A stretch of DNA of 64,000 nucleotides from Fusibacter sp963666805 (GCA_963666805.2 CAXXWR010000007.1:124001-188000), one strand, 5' to 3'; counted from the stretch's first letter, positions 51,319 to 61,195 are shown. Notes: generated from the letters alone by a model not told the origin. Program-made: numbers and translations.

Positions 51319-52287
51319 TTGAAAAAACTACCATTTAATATTCAGTTTATGAAGCAGCTGATGATGCGAAAAGTGCTTTATGCTCTCATCCCCATCATCA
51401 TTGCAGCGGTCTACTTCTTTGGGCTAAGAGTTCTGATATTATTAGTTCTTGTCAGTTTATTTGGGGCACTGACTGAGTGGGTATTTGTCAGAAAAACGAC
51501 AAGGAAAATCTCTGAAGCAGTATGGGTCACAAGTGCACTTTATACTTTAACCCTACCGCCCTCAACACCTTATTGGATTGCAGCACTCGGTATTATTTTT
51601 GGTGTCCTTTTTGGCAAAATGGTTTTTGGCGGCTTTGGTAAAAATCCGTTTAATCCAGCTCTTGTCGGACGTGCCTTTGTTTACGTTAGCTTTCCAGAGT
51701 TTATGACTGTTCGTTGGAATAGACCTTTTAGTGGTTTTCCCGGAGGCTTTGTTCATTACATAGGAGAAACCATCGACACTATCTCTACCGCAACCCCCAT
51801 GAACATGTTCCGTTCAACAGGAGAAACGCTTCCTCTAGGCCGCCTACTCTTTGGACAAATAGCAGGAAGTATCGGAGAAACCAGTGCCATTCTCATTATT
51901 CTTGCTGGAATTTATTTAATTGTCACTAAAACCGCAGCAAAAGAGACTATTATCAGTGTATTGCTAGGATTTATCGCCACTAATTCAGTATTTTACTGGC
52001 TAGGTTCAAGTGTTCCAAACCCACTTTATGGCTTCTTAGCGGGAGGTATTCTATTTGGTGCAGTCTTTATGGCAACTGATCCCATCTCTTCTCCAAAGAC
52101 ATTTGAAGGTCGTATCATCTATGGTCTCTTAATTGGTATCATTACGGTTGTTATTAGGGGGTTCTCACTTTTTGCAGGCGGCGTGATGTTTGCCATCCTT
52201 ATTGGCAACACCTTTGCACCTATTATTGATGAGGGTGTTAAAGCCTTAAAAGCTCGCAAGTCAAAATTATCTAAGGGGGATGCGTAA
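51319..52287 (+). CDS. nqrB: NqrB/RnfD-type membrane subunit of an ion-translocating redox pump
   Basis: This 322-residue protein has about ten membrane helices. The covalent flavin site is probably the Thr in DTISTATPMN. KNPFNPALVGRAF and FMATDPISSP are family motifs. It is shorter than canonical NqrB (about 410) and close to RnfD, lacking the N-terminal extension. First gene of a five-gene operon with overlapping ends. The start is TTG 51319, seven bases after GGAGGGGG. I use the Nqr name because the last gene is NqrF, not RnfB/RnfC. Confidence 0.85.
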   Translation: MKKLPFNIQFMKQLMMRKVLYALIPIIIAAVYFFGLRVLILLVLVSLFGALTEWVFVRKTTRKISEAVWVTSALYTLTLPPSTPYWIAALGIIFGVLFGKMVFGGFGKNPFNPALVGRAFVYVSFPEFMTVRWNRPFSGFPGGFVHYIGETIDTISTATPMNMFRSTGETLPLGRLLFGQIAGSIGETSAILIILAGIYLIVTKTAAKETIISVLLGFIATNSVFYWLGSSVPNPLYGFLAGGILFGAVFMATDPISSPKTFEGRIIYGLLIGIITVVIRGFSLFAGGVMFAILIGNTFAPIIDEGVKALKARKSKLSKGDA

Positions 52288-52892
52288 TGGCTAAAAAGAA
52301 AAAAATTCTTTCACCGGTTCTCTTTATGATTGTTCTCACAGCAATTTACACTCTTGCTCTTGCCTCGATTAATGCCGCTTCTGCAGACCGCATTGAGGCA
52401 CAAGCACAACTTAACAATCAAAAATCAATCCTGTATACACTTGATATCCCTTATGAAAATGAAGAAACTTTGCAGTCTATCTTTGATAGCGACATTAAGC
52501 AATACGAATTTGAAGGACAGCCCTACTACACTTATACTGAAGATGGTGATTTAAAGGCTTATGTTTTTGAGTTTAGTGGCAGAGGACTATGGGGAACTAT
52601 TACAGGTTATATAGCACTCACACCTAAACTCGATGAAATTCTAGGTGTTGATTTCATCTCACATTCAGAAACACCTGGTCTTGGTGGTCGTATTGATGAA
52701 AACTGGTTTAAAGACCAATTCCGTAATTTGCCAGTAGACAAGACTCCTTATTTGGTTTTTACACCTGCAGATAAGGGGAACATTGATGCTATATCCGGAG
52801 CAACGTTAACTTCTAATTCTGTACGTGATATGCTTAATCAATTTATAAACTTGATACAAAATGCAAAAGAAGGGGGCGAGCTCAATGGGTGA
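52287..52892 (+). CDS. nqrC: NqrC/RnfG-type FMN-binding subunit
   Basis: This 201-residue protein has one N-terminal helix (SPVLFMIVLTAIYTLALA) and an extracytoplasmic FMN-binding domain. The FMN-carrying threonine lies in DAISGATLTSNSV, the ApbE flavinylation motif, preceded by HSETPGLGGRI. Its ATG overlaps the nqrB stop by one base, so translation is coupled. It passes electrons from the membrane Fe-S centre to NqrB flavin in canonical Nqr. Confidence 0.9.
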   Translation: MAKKKKILSPVLFMIVLTAIYTLALASINAASADRIEAQAQLNNQKSILYTLDIPYENEETLQSIFDSDIKQYEFEGQPYYTYTEDGDLKAYVFEFSGRGLWGTITGYIALTPKLDEILGVDFISHSETPGLGGRIDENWFKDQFRNLPVDKTPYLVFTPADKGNIDAISGATLTSNSVRDMLNQFINLIQNAKEGGELNG

Positions 52893-53502
52893 AGTCAAAC
52901 GCATTTTTAAAGAAGGTCTGATTAAAGATAATCCCGTTTTTAGACAAATTCTTGGGATTTGTTCTTCTCTCGCTGTTACCAATTTACTCATGAATTCATT
53001 AGTTATGGGCATTGGTCTTATGTTTGTAGCTGGATTGTCTAGTTTTACCGTTTCAATGATTCGAAATTACACGCCTAAACATATTAGAATGATGGTGCAA
53101 ACACTTATTATTTCAGCCTATGTTATCATTCTTGATATTTTTCTAAAAGCCTACTGGCCATCCATGTCCAAGGCACTTGGTCCTTATGTCGGTCTTATTA
53201 TTACCAACTGTATCATCATGGGAAGAACAGAAGCTTTTGCACAAAAAAACAAACCATTCATTTCTCTTCTTGATGGCGTTTTTATGGGAGCCGGTTACCT
53301 CGTTGTACTTCTATTCATTGCATTCTTTAGAGAACTATTAGGTTTTGGGTCATTGTTCGGTATACAAATTTTAGGGGCAAATTGGGTCAATTGGACACTT
53401 ATGATAATGCCACCGGGAGCTTTCTTCATGCTCGGCATCGTCATCTGGATTTCAAAACGTCTATTCCCAAAAGATGATGAAAAAGGAGGCGCTAAAGCAT
53501 GA
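52885..53502 (+). CDS. nqrD: NqrD/RnfE-type membrane subunit
   Basis: This 205-residue protein has six helices and is one half of the pseudo-symmetric pair that holds the intramembrane iron-sulfur cluster. The two conserved cysteines lie in ILGICSSLAVTN and IITNCIIMGRTEAFA. ATG 52885, inside the end of nqrC, follows a GGGGG site; an earlier in-frame start at 52861 has none. The gene overlaps nqrE by four bases. Confidence 0.92.
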   Translation: MGEVKRIFKEGLIKDNPVFRQILGICSSLAVTNLLMNSLVMGIGLMFVAGLSSFTVSMIRNYTPKHIRMMVQTLIISAYVIILDIFLKAYWPSMSKALGPYVGLIITNCIIMGRTEAFAQKNKPFISLLDGVFMGAGYLVVLLFIAFFRELLGFGSLFGIQILGANWVNWTLMIMPPGAFFMLGIVIWISKRLFPKDDEKGGAKA

Positions 53503-54089
53503 TAGAAATTAATCCGATTGTCATATTATTTGCAGCCATTTTTACTAACAATATGATTTTATCCAATTTCCTAGGTATGTGTTCGTTTATAGCTGTTTCA
53601 AGTGAAATTAAAACTTCACTCAGCTTAGGGCAAGCTGTCACTTTTGTTTTAGCTTGTACATCTGTCATTAACTATTTTATCTATCATTACATTCTTGAAC
53701 CTTGGGGACTCGAATATTTACGCTTTATTGTTTTTATTATCGTCATTGCCGCCTTTGTTCAGCTTGTAGAAATGATTATTGAAAAATACTTTGAATCACT
53801 TTACTACTCATTGGGGATTTTCTTACCCCTAATCACTGTAAACTGCGCTATTTTAGGTGTTTCCCTATTTATGATTATTCGCGATTATAATTTAATCCAA
53901 TCATTTATGTTTGGGATTGGTTCAGGATTAGGATGGACATTAGCCATTGTGGCTATGGCAGGGATTAGACAACGCATCAAAAATGCAAAACTCCCAAAAG
54001 GTCTTGAAGGACCTGGCATCACACTCATTATCACAGGCATTATGGCCTTGGCCTTTTTAGGCTTTTCAGGCATCGTTCAAATACAGTAA
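53499..54089 (+). CDS. nqrE: NqrE/RnfA-type membrane subunit
   Basis: This 196-residue six-helix protein is partner of NqrD. The two conserved cysteines sit in LSNFLGMCSFIAVS and ITVNCAILGVSLF. Start codon overlaps the nqrD stop (ATGA). Length and motifs match the family closely. Confidence 0.92.
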   Translation: MIEINPIVILFAAIFTNNMILSNFLGMCSFIAVSSEIKTSLSLGQAVTFVLACTSVINYFIYHYILEPWGLEYLRFIVFIIVIAAFVQLVEMIIEKYFESLYYSLGIFLPLITVNCAILGVSLFMIIRDYNLIQSFMFGIGSGLGWTLAIVAMAGIRQRIKNAKLPKGLEGPGITLIITGIMALAFLGFSGIVQIQ

Positions 54090-54099
54090 AGGAGGACTT

Positions 54100-55200
54100 A
54101 TGAATCCCATTTTTGTATCCGTACTAACCATGAGTGGTATCACTGGCACCCTTGCTTTTTTACTCTCTGTCGCCAATAAAACCATTGGAGATTATGGTGA
54201 GAAAACACTTCTGATTAATGGTGAGAAAGAATATACCGTAGATGGTGGGGCAACATTGCTTTCAACCCTGATTGAAGAAAAGGTTTTTATTCCTTCAGCT
54301 TGTGGCGGAAAAGGCTCCTGTGGCTACTGTAAAGTCAAAGTACTCGAAGGCGGTGGCCCTGTCCTCGCTACAGAGAAAAGTTATGTGACAGATGATGAGG
54401 AAAAAGAAGGTATTCGCCTCTCTTGTCAATTAAAAATTAAAGACAATATTAAAATTGAAATCCCAGAAGAATTGTTTAATGTAAAACAATACGATTATCA
54501 TGTTGAATATATTAAAACTGAAACACCTACCATCAAACATTTAAGAGTGAATTTACCTGAGGGTGAAGAAATTTCTTTTAAGGCAGGACAATACGTTCAA
54601 ATACTGGCACCTAAGTATAAGGGGAATGATGAAGAAGTCTACAGAGCTTACTCCATCGCTTCTTCGCCAAGTGATAACAAAGGTGTAGAACTTTATATTG
54701 GTCTGGTTAAAAATGGGATTGCTTCAACCTTTGTTCACGACTATTTAAAAGAAGGCAATCAACTTACTGTCGTTGGTCCATATGGTGACTTCTTTTACCA
54801 AGACCATGATAATGAAATGGTTTTGGTTGCCATTGGTACCGGAATGGCACCCATAATGTCTATACTCAAGTACATGAGGGATCAAGGAATTGATCGGAAA
54901 GCTACTTTCTATTTTGGGGCAAGAACGCGAGAAGATTTATTTGAACTTGAGACTCTTGAACAGCTTCAAAAAGATCTACCCAACTTTAAATTTATGCCTT
55001 GCCTTTCAAGACCAAAAGACTCAGACCACTGGGAAGGTGAAGTGGGAAGAGTGACTGATTTACTTCAAAAATATCTTGAAAATGCAAACGATAAAGAAGC
55101 CTATCTCTGTGGGAGTCCGGTCATGATTGATTCTGTCATTCCCATTTTAGAAGAAAAAGGCATGCCAAGTGAAGCTATTTTATATGACAAATTTGACTAA
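54100..55200 (+). CDS. nqrF: NqrF-type NADH dehydrogenase subunit
   Basis: This 366-residue protein has one N-terminal helix, a 2Fe-2S ferredoxin domain with Cys at ACGGKGSCGYC and RLSCQ, then an FAD domain (RAYSIASSP) and an NAD domain (AIGTGMAPIMSILKYM, YLCGSPVMI). It takes hydride from NADH and feeds the pump. It marks the operon as Nqr-like, since Rnf uses RnfC and RnfB instead. No nqrA, rnfC or rnfB gene is adjacent on either side. The operon ends at a strong terminator. Confidence 0.93.
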   Translation: MNPIFVSVLTMSGITGTLAFLLSVANKTIGDYGEKTLLINGEKEYTVDGGATLLSTLIEEKVFIPSACGGKGSCGYCKVKVLEGGGPVLATEKSYVTDDEEKEGIRLSCQLKIKDNIKIEIPEELFNVKQYDYHVEYIKTETPTIKHLRVNLPEGEEISFKAGQYVQILAPKYKGNDEEVYRAYSIASSPSDNKGVELYIGLVKNGIASTFVHDYLKEGNQLTVVGPYGDFFYQDHDNEMVLVAIGTGMAPIMSILKYMRDQGIDRKATFYFGARTREDLFELETLEQLQKDLPNFKFMPCLSRPKDSDHWEGEVGRVTDLLQKYLENANDKEAYLCGSPVMIDSVIPILEEKGMPSEAILYDKFD

Positions 55201-55216
55201 TCACTCTCTATAAAAA

Positions 55217-55246
55217 AAAGCCTGCCATCAAATGATGGCAGGCTTT
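55217..55246. terminator. Bidirectional terminator between nqrF and glyA
   Basis: AAAGCCTGCCATC, loop AAAT and the perfect complement are flanked by an A run on the left and T-rich sequence on the right. It ends both converging operons. Confidence 0.92.
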
Positions 55247-55272
55247 CTTTGTGGGGTTGATAAACCTCTTTA

Positions 55273-56505
55273 CTATTTATACAAAGGAAATTTATCACAT
55301 AAGTTTTTAACTCTTACTCTAGCCGGTTCTAAATCTTCTGTACGATGATCAATCACCCAGCCTATGATACTTGCAATTTCTTTCATTTCATTTTCTTTAA
55401 AGCCTCTTGTAGTAGAAGCAGGTGTTCCCAATCTCAAACCACTTGTCACGAATGGACTTGCAGTTTCATTTGGCACTGTATTCTTATTACAAGTAATTCC
55501 AATACTGTCTAATAATTTTTCAGCTTCTTTACCTGTAATATCCTTATTTCTCAAGTCTACTAACATCAAGTGATTGTCAGTGCCACCTGATACAATTTTA
55601 AAACCTTCAGCAGCTAAGGCTTCAGCTAAAACTTTGGCATTCTTAACAACTTGTCCTTGATACACTTTAAAGTCTTCTGACATGGCTTCTTTAAAACAAA
55701 CTGCTTTCGCTGCAATAATGTGCATTAAAGGGCCCCCTTGAATACCAGGGAAAATAGTTTTATCAATGGCTTTTGCATACTCTGACTTGCAAAGAATCGC
55801 TCCACCTCTAGGTCCTCTCAATGTTTTATGAGTTGTTGTTGTCACAAAATCTGCATAGGGAACAGGATTTGGATGATAACCTGTTGCCACAAGTCCTGCT
55901 ATATGTGCCATATCTACCATCATCAATGCGCCAACTTCATCACAAATTGATCGGATTTTTTCAAAATCAATGATTCTTGAATAGGCACTTGCTCCCGATA
56001 CAATCATTTTAGGTTTTTCTTTAATTGCCATTTCTCTTAAAGCATCATAATCAATTAAACCTTCTTCATTGACACCATATGAAACAAAATCATAAAGTTT
56101 ACCTGAAAAATTCACTGGGCTACCATGTGTTAAATGTCCCCCATCAGATAAATTCATTCCTAAAATTTTATCACCTGGTTCTAAAACTGCCATATAAACA
56201 CCCATATTAGCTTGAGAACCTGAATGGGGTTGTACGTTAGCATGGTCAGCACCAAATAAAGCGGTCATACGATCACGTGCTAAATTTTCAGTGATATCAA
56301 CAAATTCACAGCCGCCATAATATCTCTTTCCAGGATAGCCTTCTGCATATTTATTGGTTAAATGTGAACCCATAGCTGCCATAACAGCTTGACTGGTAAA
56401 ATTTTCTGAAGCAATCAATTCAATATTACTTGATTGTCTTTGTAATTCTTTTTCCATTGAATCATAAAGTTCTGGGTCGTTTTGTTTAATTAAATCCAAA
56501 TTCAT
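55273..56505 (-). CDS. glyA: Serine hydroxymethyltransferase
   Basis: This PLP enzyme interconverts serine and glycine with tetrahydrofolate. Of 410 residues, it has the PLP lysine in TTTHKTLRGPRGG, YAEGYPGKRYYGG near the N terminus and the HSGSQANMGVY motif. It is the last gene of the glycine cleavage operon, so glycine carbon units can be moved to serine or back. Its inclusion in the riboswitch-controlled unit is consistent with coordinated glycine use. Confidence 0.97.
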   Translation of the reverse strand: MNLDLIKQNDPELYDSMEKELQRQSSNIELIASENFTSQAVMAAMGSHLTNKYAEGYPGKRYYGGCEFVDITENLARDRMTALFGADHANVQPHSGSQANMGVYMAVLEPGDKILGMNLSDGGHLTHGSPVNFSGKLYDFVSYGVNEEGLIDYDALREMAIKEKPKMIVSGASAYSRIIDFEKIRSICDEVGALMMVDMAHIAGLVATGYHPNPVPYADFVTTTTHKTLRGPRGGAILCKSEYAKAIDKTIFPGIQGGPLMHIIAAKAVCFKEAMSEDFKVYQGQVVKNAKVLAEALAAEGFKIVSGGTDNHLMLVDLRNKDITGKEAEKLLDSIGITCNKNTVPNETASPFVTSGLRLGTPASTTRGFKENEMKEIASIIGWVIDHRTEDLEPARVRVKNLCDKFPLYK

Positions 56506-56534
56506 GATGTTCCCCTTTCAAATAAGATACTTTT

Positions 56535-57938
56535 TTATTTTTTCTTAGGGCTTAGATGAATGGCTTCCCCTAAGATTCCCATACTTGCTTCAGCAAAAGC
56601 TTCCGAAAGCGTCGGGTGTGCATGAATTGTATCGGCAATATCTTTAACACTCATGTGATGATTAATTGCCAGCGTGCCTTCATGTATTAAATCCGAAGCA
56701 TGCGGTCCTAAAATATGAACACCAATAATCTTGTCTTGTTCATCAGATAAGACTTTAATAAAGCCCTCTCCTTCTCCAATAGCTAACGCTTTTCCATTAG
56801 CTGCAAACATAAATTTAGACTTATGATATGTGATATTTTGAGCGCTTGCTTCTTCTTCAGATAAGCCCACTGTTGCTATTTCTGGAAAAACGAAAATGCA
56901 ACTAGGTGTTGCCTTGAAATCAGTGGTATTATTCACGCCCATAAGGTCATCCACCGCCTTAATTGCCTGATGAGAGGCTACATGAGCAAGCATAAGTTGA
57001 CCTGTTACATCACCTATAGCATAAATGCCTTTGATATTCGTTTCAAAATTTTCTGAAACAGGTATGCCTTTATGATGACATATCACCTGTGTGTTTTCTA
57101 AACCTAATTTCTCAATTGCAGGTTGTCTTCCAGTAGATAATAACACTATTTCACTGTCAAGTGCAACCTCTCCCTTTTTATTTTTTCCAAAGACTTTAAG
57201 CCCCCCGCTTAAGTCCTTTTCAATTTTAACCACTTGAGTTCCTTTATGAACTTTGATGCCTTTTCTTTTCAACGTTGCCGTATACCGTTTTGAAAGTTCT
57301 TCATCAATTTGCGGAAGTAGCCGATCAGCATACTCAATGACATTTACTTCAGTCCCTAACGCATTAAATATACCTGCAAATTCCATCCCTATCACACCGC
57401 CCCCCACGATGGTCAAGTTTTTAGGAATCGTTTGTATCTCAAGAAGTGCCTTACTGTCTAAGACGCCTTCTAAATCAGTGCCTTCTATTGGCAATACTGA
57501 AGACTTTGAGCCTGTTGCAATAATAATATTTTCAGATTCAAGTTGCTTAATTTCACCATCACTCTGAGTCACTTCAATCACATAATCCGAGATAAATCTA
57601 GCCGTTCCACGGATTAAAGTAATTTGATTGGCTTCAATGAGCTGTTCCACCCCTTTAACCAACTGATTGACCACTTTTTCTTTACGTGCCATCATTTGAG
57701 GAAGATCTAAAGTATAATCACCTTCAAGTCTTATACCGTACTCAGATAAATGCGACATTGTATGAATAACTTCTGCATTTTTATAAAGTGTTTTGGTTGG
57801 AATACACCCATAGTTAAGACAAGTGCCCCCCACTTTATGTCCTTCTATGAGTGTCACTTCTGCTCCCAGTTGAGCAGCATGAATCGCCGCAACATAGCCA
57901 CCTGGTCCAGCCCCAATGACAAGTACTTTTTTCGACAT
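56535..57938 (-). CDS. lpdA: Dihydrolipoyl dehydrogenase (glycine cleavage L-protein)
   Basis: This 467-residue FAD/NAD disulfide oxidoreductase has FAD motif VIGAGPGGYVAAIHAAQLG, redox cysteines in GGTCLNYGCIPTK, NAD motif VGGGVIGMEFAGIF and the C-terminal His-Glu pair in HAHPTLSEAF. It reoxidises dihydrolipoyl GcvH. It carries no lipoyl domain of its own. It starts 10 bases after gcvPB. Confidence 0.96.
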   Translation of the reverse strand: MSKKVLVIGAGPGGYVAAIHAAQLGAEVTLIEGHKVGGTCLNYGCIPTKTLYKNAEVIHTMSHLSEYGIRLEGDYTLDLPQMMARKEKVVNQLVKGVEQLIEANQITLIRGTARFISDYVIEVTQSDGEIKQLESENIIIATGSKSSVLPIEGTDLEGVLDSKALLEIQTIPKNLTIVGGGVIGMEFAGIFNALGTEVNVIEYADRLLPQIDEELSKRYTATLKRKGIKVHKGTQVVKIEKDLSGGLKVFGKNKKGEVALDSEIVLLSTGRQPAIEKLGLENTQVICHHKGIPVSENFETNIKGIYAIGDVTGQLMLAHVASHQAIKAVDDLMGVNNTTDFKATPSCIFVFPEIATVGLSEEEASAQNITYHKSKFMFAANGKALAIGEGEGFIKVLSDEQDKIIGVHILGPHASDLIHEGTLAINHHMSVKDIADTIHAHPTLSEAFAEASMGILGEAIHLSPKKK

Positions 57939-57948
57939 TTTGTCCCCC

Positions 57949-59406
57949 TTATTCCTCGGTCCATTTTAAGATCGGTTTTCTGGCTGCTAAAACTTCATCT
58001 ACACGTCGAATAGTTGTCGTTGTTGGTGCATTTTTAAGTAACTCTGGTTCTTGATCCGCTTCAATCGCTATTGCCTTCATCACTTCAATAAAACCATCAA
58101 TGGTTTCTTTACTTTCTGTTTCAGTTGGTTCAATCATAATCGCATTTGGAACAACCAATGGGAAATAAATAGTAGGCGGATGGTAACCATAATCTAAAAG
58201 TCTCTTGGCAACATCTAATGTTGAGCACTCAGTAATGCCACCCTTAAGACCTGCCAAAACAAATTCATGCTTACAGATTTGATCATAAGGTAAAGCATAA
58301 GCTTCTTTAAGGTGATGCTGCATATAATTAGCATTAAGAACAGCTATATCACTGATTCTGTCCAAGCCTTCCGCACCCATCGTTAAAATGTAAGTGTATG
58401 CTCTAACCAAAATACCAAAGTTGCCATAAAATCCTTTAACTTTACCAATGCTCAATGGTCGATCATTGTCTAATATAAATTGTCCTTCTCTTAAAGTCAC
58501 AATCGGTTTTGGCAAATAATCTTCTAAAAATTTCTTAACGCCAACTGGACCCGCTCCTGGGCCACCACCACCATGTGGTGTTGAAAAAGTCTTGTGTAAA
58601 TTATAATGAACAACATCAAATCCCATATCGCCTGGGCGTGCCTTACTCAAAATAGCATTGAGATTAGCCCCATCATAATAGAGCAATCCGCCACCTTCAT
58701 GAACAATTTCAGCAATTTCGACAATATTTTTTTCAAAAAGACCCAAAGTGCTTGGATTGGTTAGCATGAGTCCTGCTATTTCATCATCCATTTTTGCTCT
58801 TAAGTCCGCTACATCAACACCACCATCTGGCGCAGATTTAACTTCAACAATATCAAATCCTGCTACATTGGCACTTGCTGGATTGGTTCCGTGAGCTGAA
58901 TCGGGTACGATAATTTTATGTCGCTTGCTTTGACCTATTTCTTTTAAATAGGCTTTAATAATCATTAGACCTGTAAGTTCCCCTTGAGCCCCTGCTGCTG
59001 GCTGCAAAGTAAACGTATCCATACCCCCAATTTCACATAACTTTTTCTGTAAATCATACATGAGACCTAAAGCCCCTTGAATTTGAGAAATGGGTTGATA
59101 GGGATGTAAATCTCTAAAACCCGCAAGTCCTGCCATATCTTCATTGATTTTGGGATTATACTTCATCGTACATGACCCCAGTGGATAAAAACCTGTGTCT
59201 ACACCAAAATTTTTAAGACTTAACTGGGTAAAATGTCTTACCACTTGAGGCTCACTGACTTCAGGAAGCTGAATACTTGTACCTCGAAGCATTTCAGGAG
59301 GAATTACAGTATCAATATCGACCTCTGATACATTACAAGTTGGCATACGATAACCACGTCGCCCAGCTCTTGATAATTCAAAAATGAGTGAATCATATTT
59401 TACCAT
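57949..59406 (-). CDS. gcvPB: Glycine decarboxylase subunit 2 (P-protein, PLP-bearing half)
   Basis: This is the C-terminal half of the split P-protein (485 residues). The PLP lysine is in YNLHKTFSTPHGGGGPG, with PDSAHGTNPASA and LGSCTMKYNPK nearby. It pairs with GcvPA to decarboxylate glycine onto the lipoyl arm of GcvH. Its ATG overlaps the gcvPA stop by seven bases, suiting equal synthesis. Confidence 0.96.
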   Translation of the reverse strand: MVKYDSLIFELSRAGRRGYRMPTCNVSEVDIDTVIPPEMLRGTSIQLPEVSEPQVVRHFTQLSLKNFGVDTGFYPLGSCTMKYNPKINEDMAGLAGFRDLHPYQPISQIQGALGLMYDLQKKLCEIGGMDTFTLQPAAGAQGELTGLMIIKAYLKEIGQSKRHKIIVPDSAHGTNPASANVAGFDIVEVKSAPDGGVDVADLRAKMDDEIAGLMLTNPSTLGLFEKNIVEIAEIVHEGGGLLYYDGANLNAILSKARPGDMGFDVVHYNLHKTFSTPHGGGGPGAGPVGVKKFLEDYLPKPIVTLREGQFILDNDRPLSIGKVKGFYGNFGILVRAYTYILTMGAEGLDRISDIAVLNANYMQHHLKEAYALPYDQICKHEFVLAGLKGGITECSTLDVAKRLLDYGYHPPTIYFPLVVPNAIMIEPTETESKETIDGFIEVMKAIAIEADQEPELLKNAPTTTTIRRVDEVLAARKPILKWTEE

Positions 59407-60746
59407 GTCATCGCCTCCAATACTTTAATGAATGCATCTATTTCAGACTTTGTTCTTTTTTCAGTTACACAGAAAAGAATTTGCTGTTTCTTAGAAGCAT
59501 CAATTTGTTTCAGAGGAAGACCTCCTAAATAACCTTTTTCTGCAAGCAAACGATTAAGAAGATCTACATCTCCATCTGTTTCAAGGACAAATTCCCTAAA
59601 ATAAGGTTTCGAATAGACTGGTCTAAATTTACCTGTTTTAATGAGTTTATCATGTGTATAAATGGCTTTTTGAGCAGTTTGAGTTGCAACCTCTTTCAAA
59701 CCTTCTTTACCGAGTAAACTCAAGTAAATAGTTGCAGCAAGTGCATTTAAAGATTGATTTGAACAAATATTAGACGTTGCTTTATCTCTTCTAATATGTT
59801 GTTCTCTCGCTTGTAAGGTTAGGGTAAAAGCACGTTTGCCATCTAAATCAACTGTTTGTCCGACAATACGACCTGGAAGTTTACGCATTTGCTTTTTACT
59901 CGCTGCCATAAATCCTAGGTGAGGGCCTCCAAAATTAAGGGCATTCCCTAAAACTTGTCCTTCCCCAACTACAATATCAGCTCCATATTCTCCAGGTGTT
60001 TTAAGAAGTCCTAGAGAAATTGGATCAACATTCATAATCATTAATGCCTTATGTTGATGAGCCAATTCTGTCAACTCTTCACAAACTTCAATATTTCCAT
60101 AGAAATTAGGTGATTGAACAATCACACCTACCATTTCATCAGATGCTTTCTCCTTTAAAAAATGAATATCAGTGACACCGTCTTTTTCTGGTATTTCGAT
60201 AACGTCAATCTCTCTAAAACGCATATACGTTTTAACAACCGCCTTAACATCAGGATGCATTGTCGCCGAAATGAAAAGCTGACTCCCCTTTTGATTGACT
60301 GCTGCAAGCATAGCAGCTTCTGCTGTTGCTGATGCTCCATCATACATTGAAGCATTAGCCACTTCCATGTCAGTCAGATTGGCTATCATCGTTTGATATT
60401 CAAAAATAGCTTGTAATGTCCCCTGGCTGATTTCTGGTTGATAAGGGGTATAGGCTGTATTAAATTCTGAACGTGAAATTAAATGCCCTACCACAGAGGG
60501 AATAGCATGGTCATATGCTCCTGCACCTAGAAAACAAACTAAGTCATCTGTACTGGTATTTTCTCTTGCCAGTCCTCTAATATGCTTTGAAACTTCAGGT
60601 TCTGATAGGGGTTCATTGAGATTTAAGCGTCGATTTAAACGAATCTCTTCTGGTATATCTGAAAAGAGGACATCAATATTGTCAATTCCTAAAACCGATA
60701 GCATTTCTTTGATGTCTTCTTCAGTATGTGAAATATAGGGAAACAT
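59400..60746 (-). CDS. gcvPA: Glycine decarboxylase subunit 1 (P-protein, N-terminal half)
   Basis: This 448-residue N-terminal half of the split P-protein begins MFPYISHTEEDIKEML. It contains FLGAGAYDHAIPSVV, YTPYQPEISQGTLQ and MYDGASATAEA, all typical. The half has the same fold as GcvPB but without the PLP lysine. It begins at the base next to the gcvH stop. Confidence 0.96.
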   Translation of the reverse strand: MFPYISHTEEDIKEMLSVLGIDNIDVLFSDIPEEIRLNRRLNLNEPLSEPEVSKHIRGLARENTSTDDLVCFLGAGAYDHAIPSVVGHLISRSEFNTAYTPYQPEISQGTLQAIFEYQTMIANLTDMEVANASMYDGASATAEAAMLAAVNQKGSQLFISATMHPDVKAVVKTYMRFREIDVIEIPEKDGVTDIHFLKEKASDEMVGVIVQSPNFYGNIEVCEELTELAHQHKALMIMNVDPISLGLLKTPGEYGADIVVGEGQVLGNALNFGGPHLGFMAASKKQMRKLPGRIVGQTVDLDGKRAFTLTLQAREQHIRRDKATSNICSNQSLNALAATIYLSLLGKEGLKEVATQTAQKAIYTHDKLIKTGKFRPVYSKPYFREFVLETDGDVDLLNRLLAEKGYLGGLPLKQIDASKKQQILFCVTEKRTKSEIDAFIKVLEAMTW

Positions 60747-61130
60747 TTATTCCTCCTCGTCAGTGAGACTTTCGTATGCTTTTGGTGAGAGTAATTGGTC
60801 AAGTTCACTTGTATCTGCCATCTTAACTTTAACAATCCAATTTTCATAAGCATTCTCATTAATGAGTGCAGGATCATCTTCTAAAGCTTCATTGACCTCT
60901 ACAATAGTTCCTGTCACAGGCATTAGCACATCAGATGCTGCTTTAACCGACTCAATTGTACTCAAGTTTTCTTCAGCATCAATGCTATCATCTATTTCGG
61001 GAAGTTCTACATAAACAATGTCACCTAATTGGTGTTGTGCATAATCAGTAATACCTATTGTTGCAAAATCACCTTCAACTTTTACCCATTCATGGTCTTT
61101 CGTGTAGTATAAATCTGATAAAATTTTCAT
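60747..61130 (-). CDS. gcvH: Glycine cleavage H-protein (lipoyl carrier)
   Basis: This 127-residue carrier has the lipoylated lysine in STIESVKAASD and the ITDYAQHQLGDIVYVELP motif. ATG 61130 follows AAGGAGG at seven bases; an in-frame start at 61172 would lie upstream of that site. Its swinging arm links GcvP, GcvT and Lpd. Confidence 0.95.
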   Translation of the reverse strand: MKILSDLYYTKDHEWVKVEGDFATIGITDYAQHQLGDIVYVELPEIDDSIDAEENLSTIESVKAASDVLMPVTGTIVEVNEALEDDPALINENAYENWIVKVKMADTSELDQLLSPKAYESLTDEEE

Positions 61131-61195
61131 TGTTTTTCCTCCTTGTTTTTTAAAGGTTTGTAGCGCCTTCATGTTTTGTATTTTATATTTTTTTA

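Noticed and set aside
51319..55200. An ordinary Rnf complex
   Set aside because: The last gene is a NqrF with 2Fe-2S, FAD and NAD domains, and neither RnfC nor RnfB is present.
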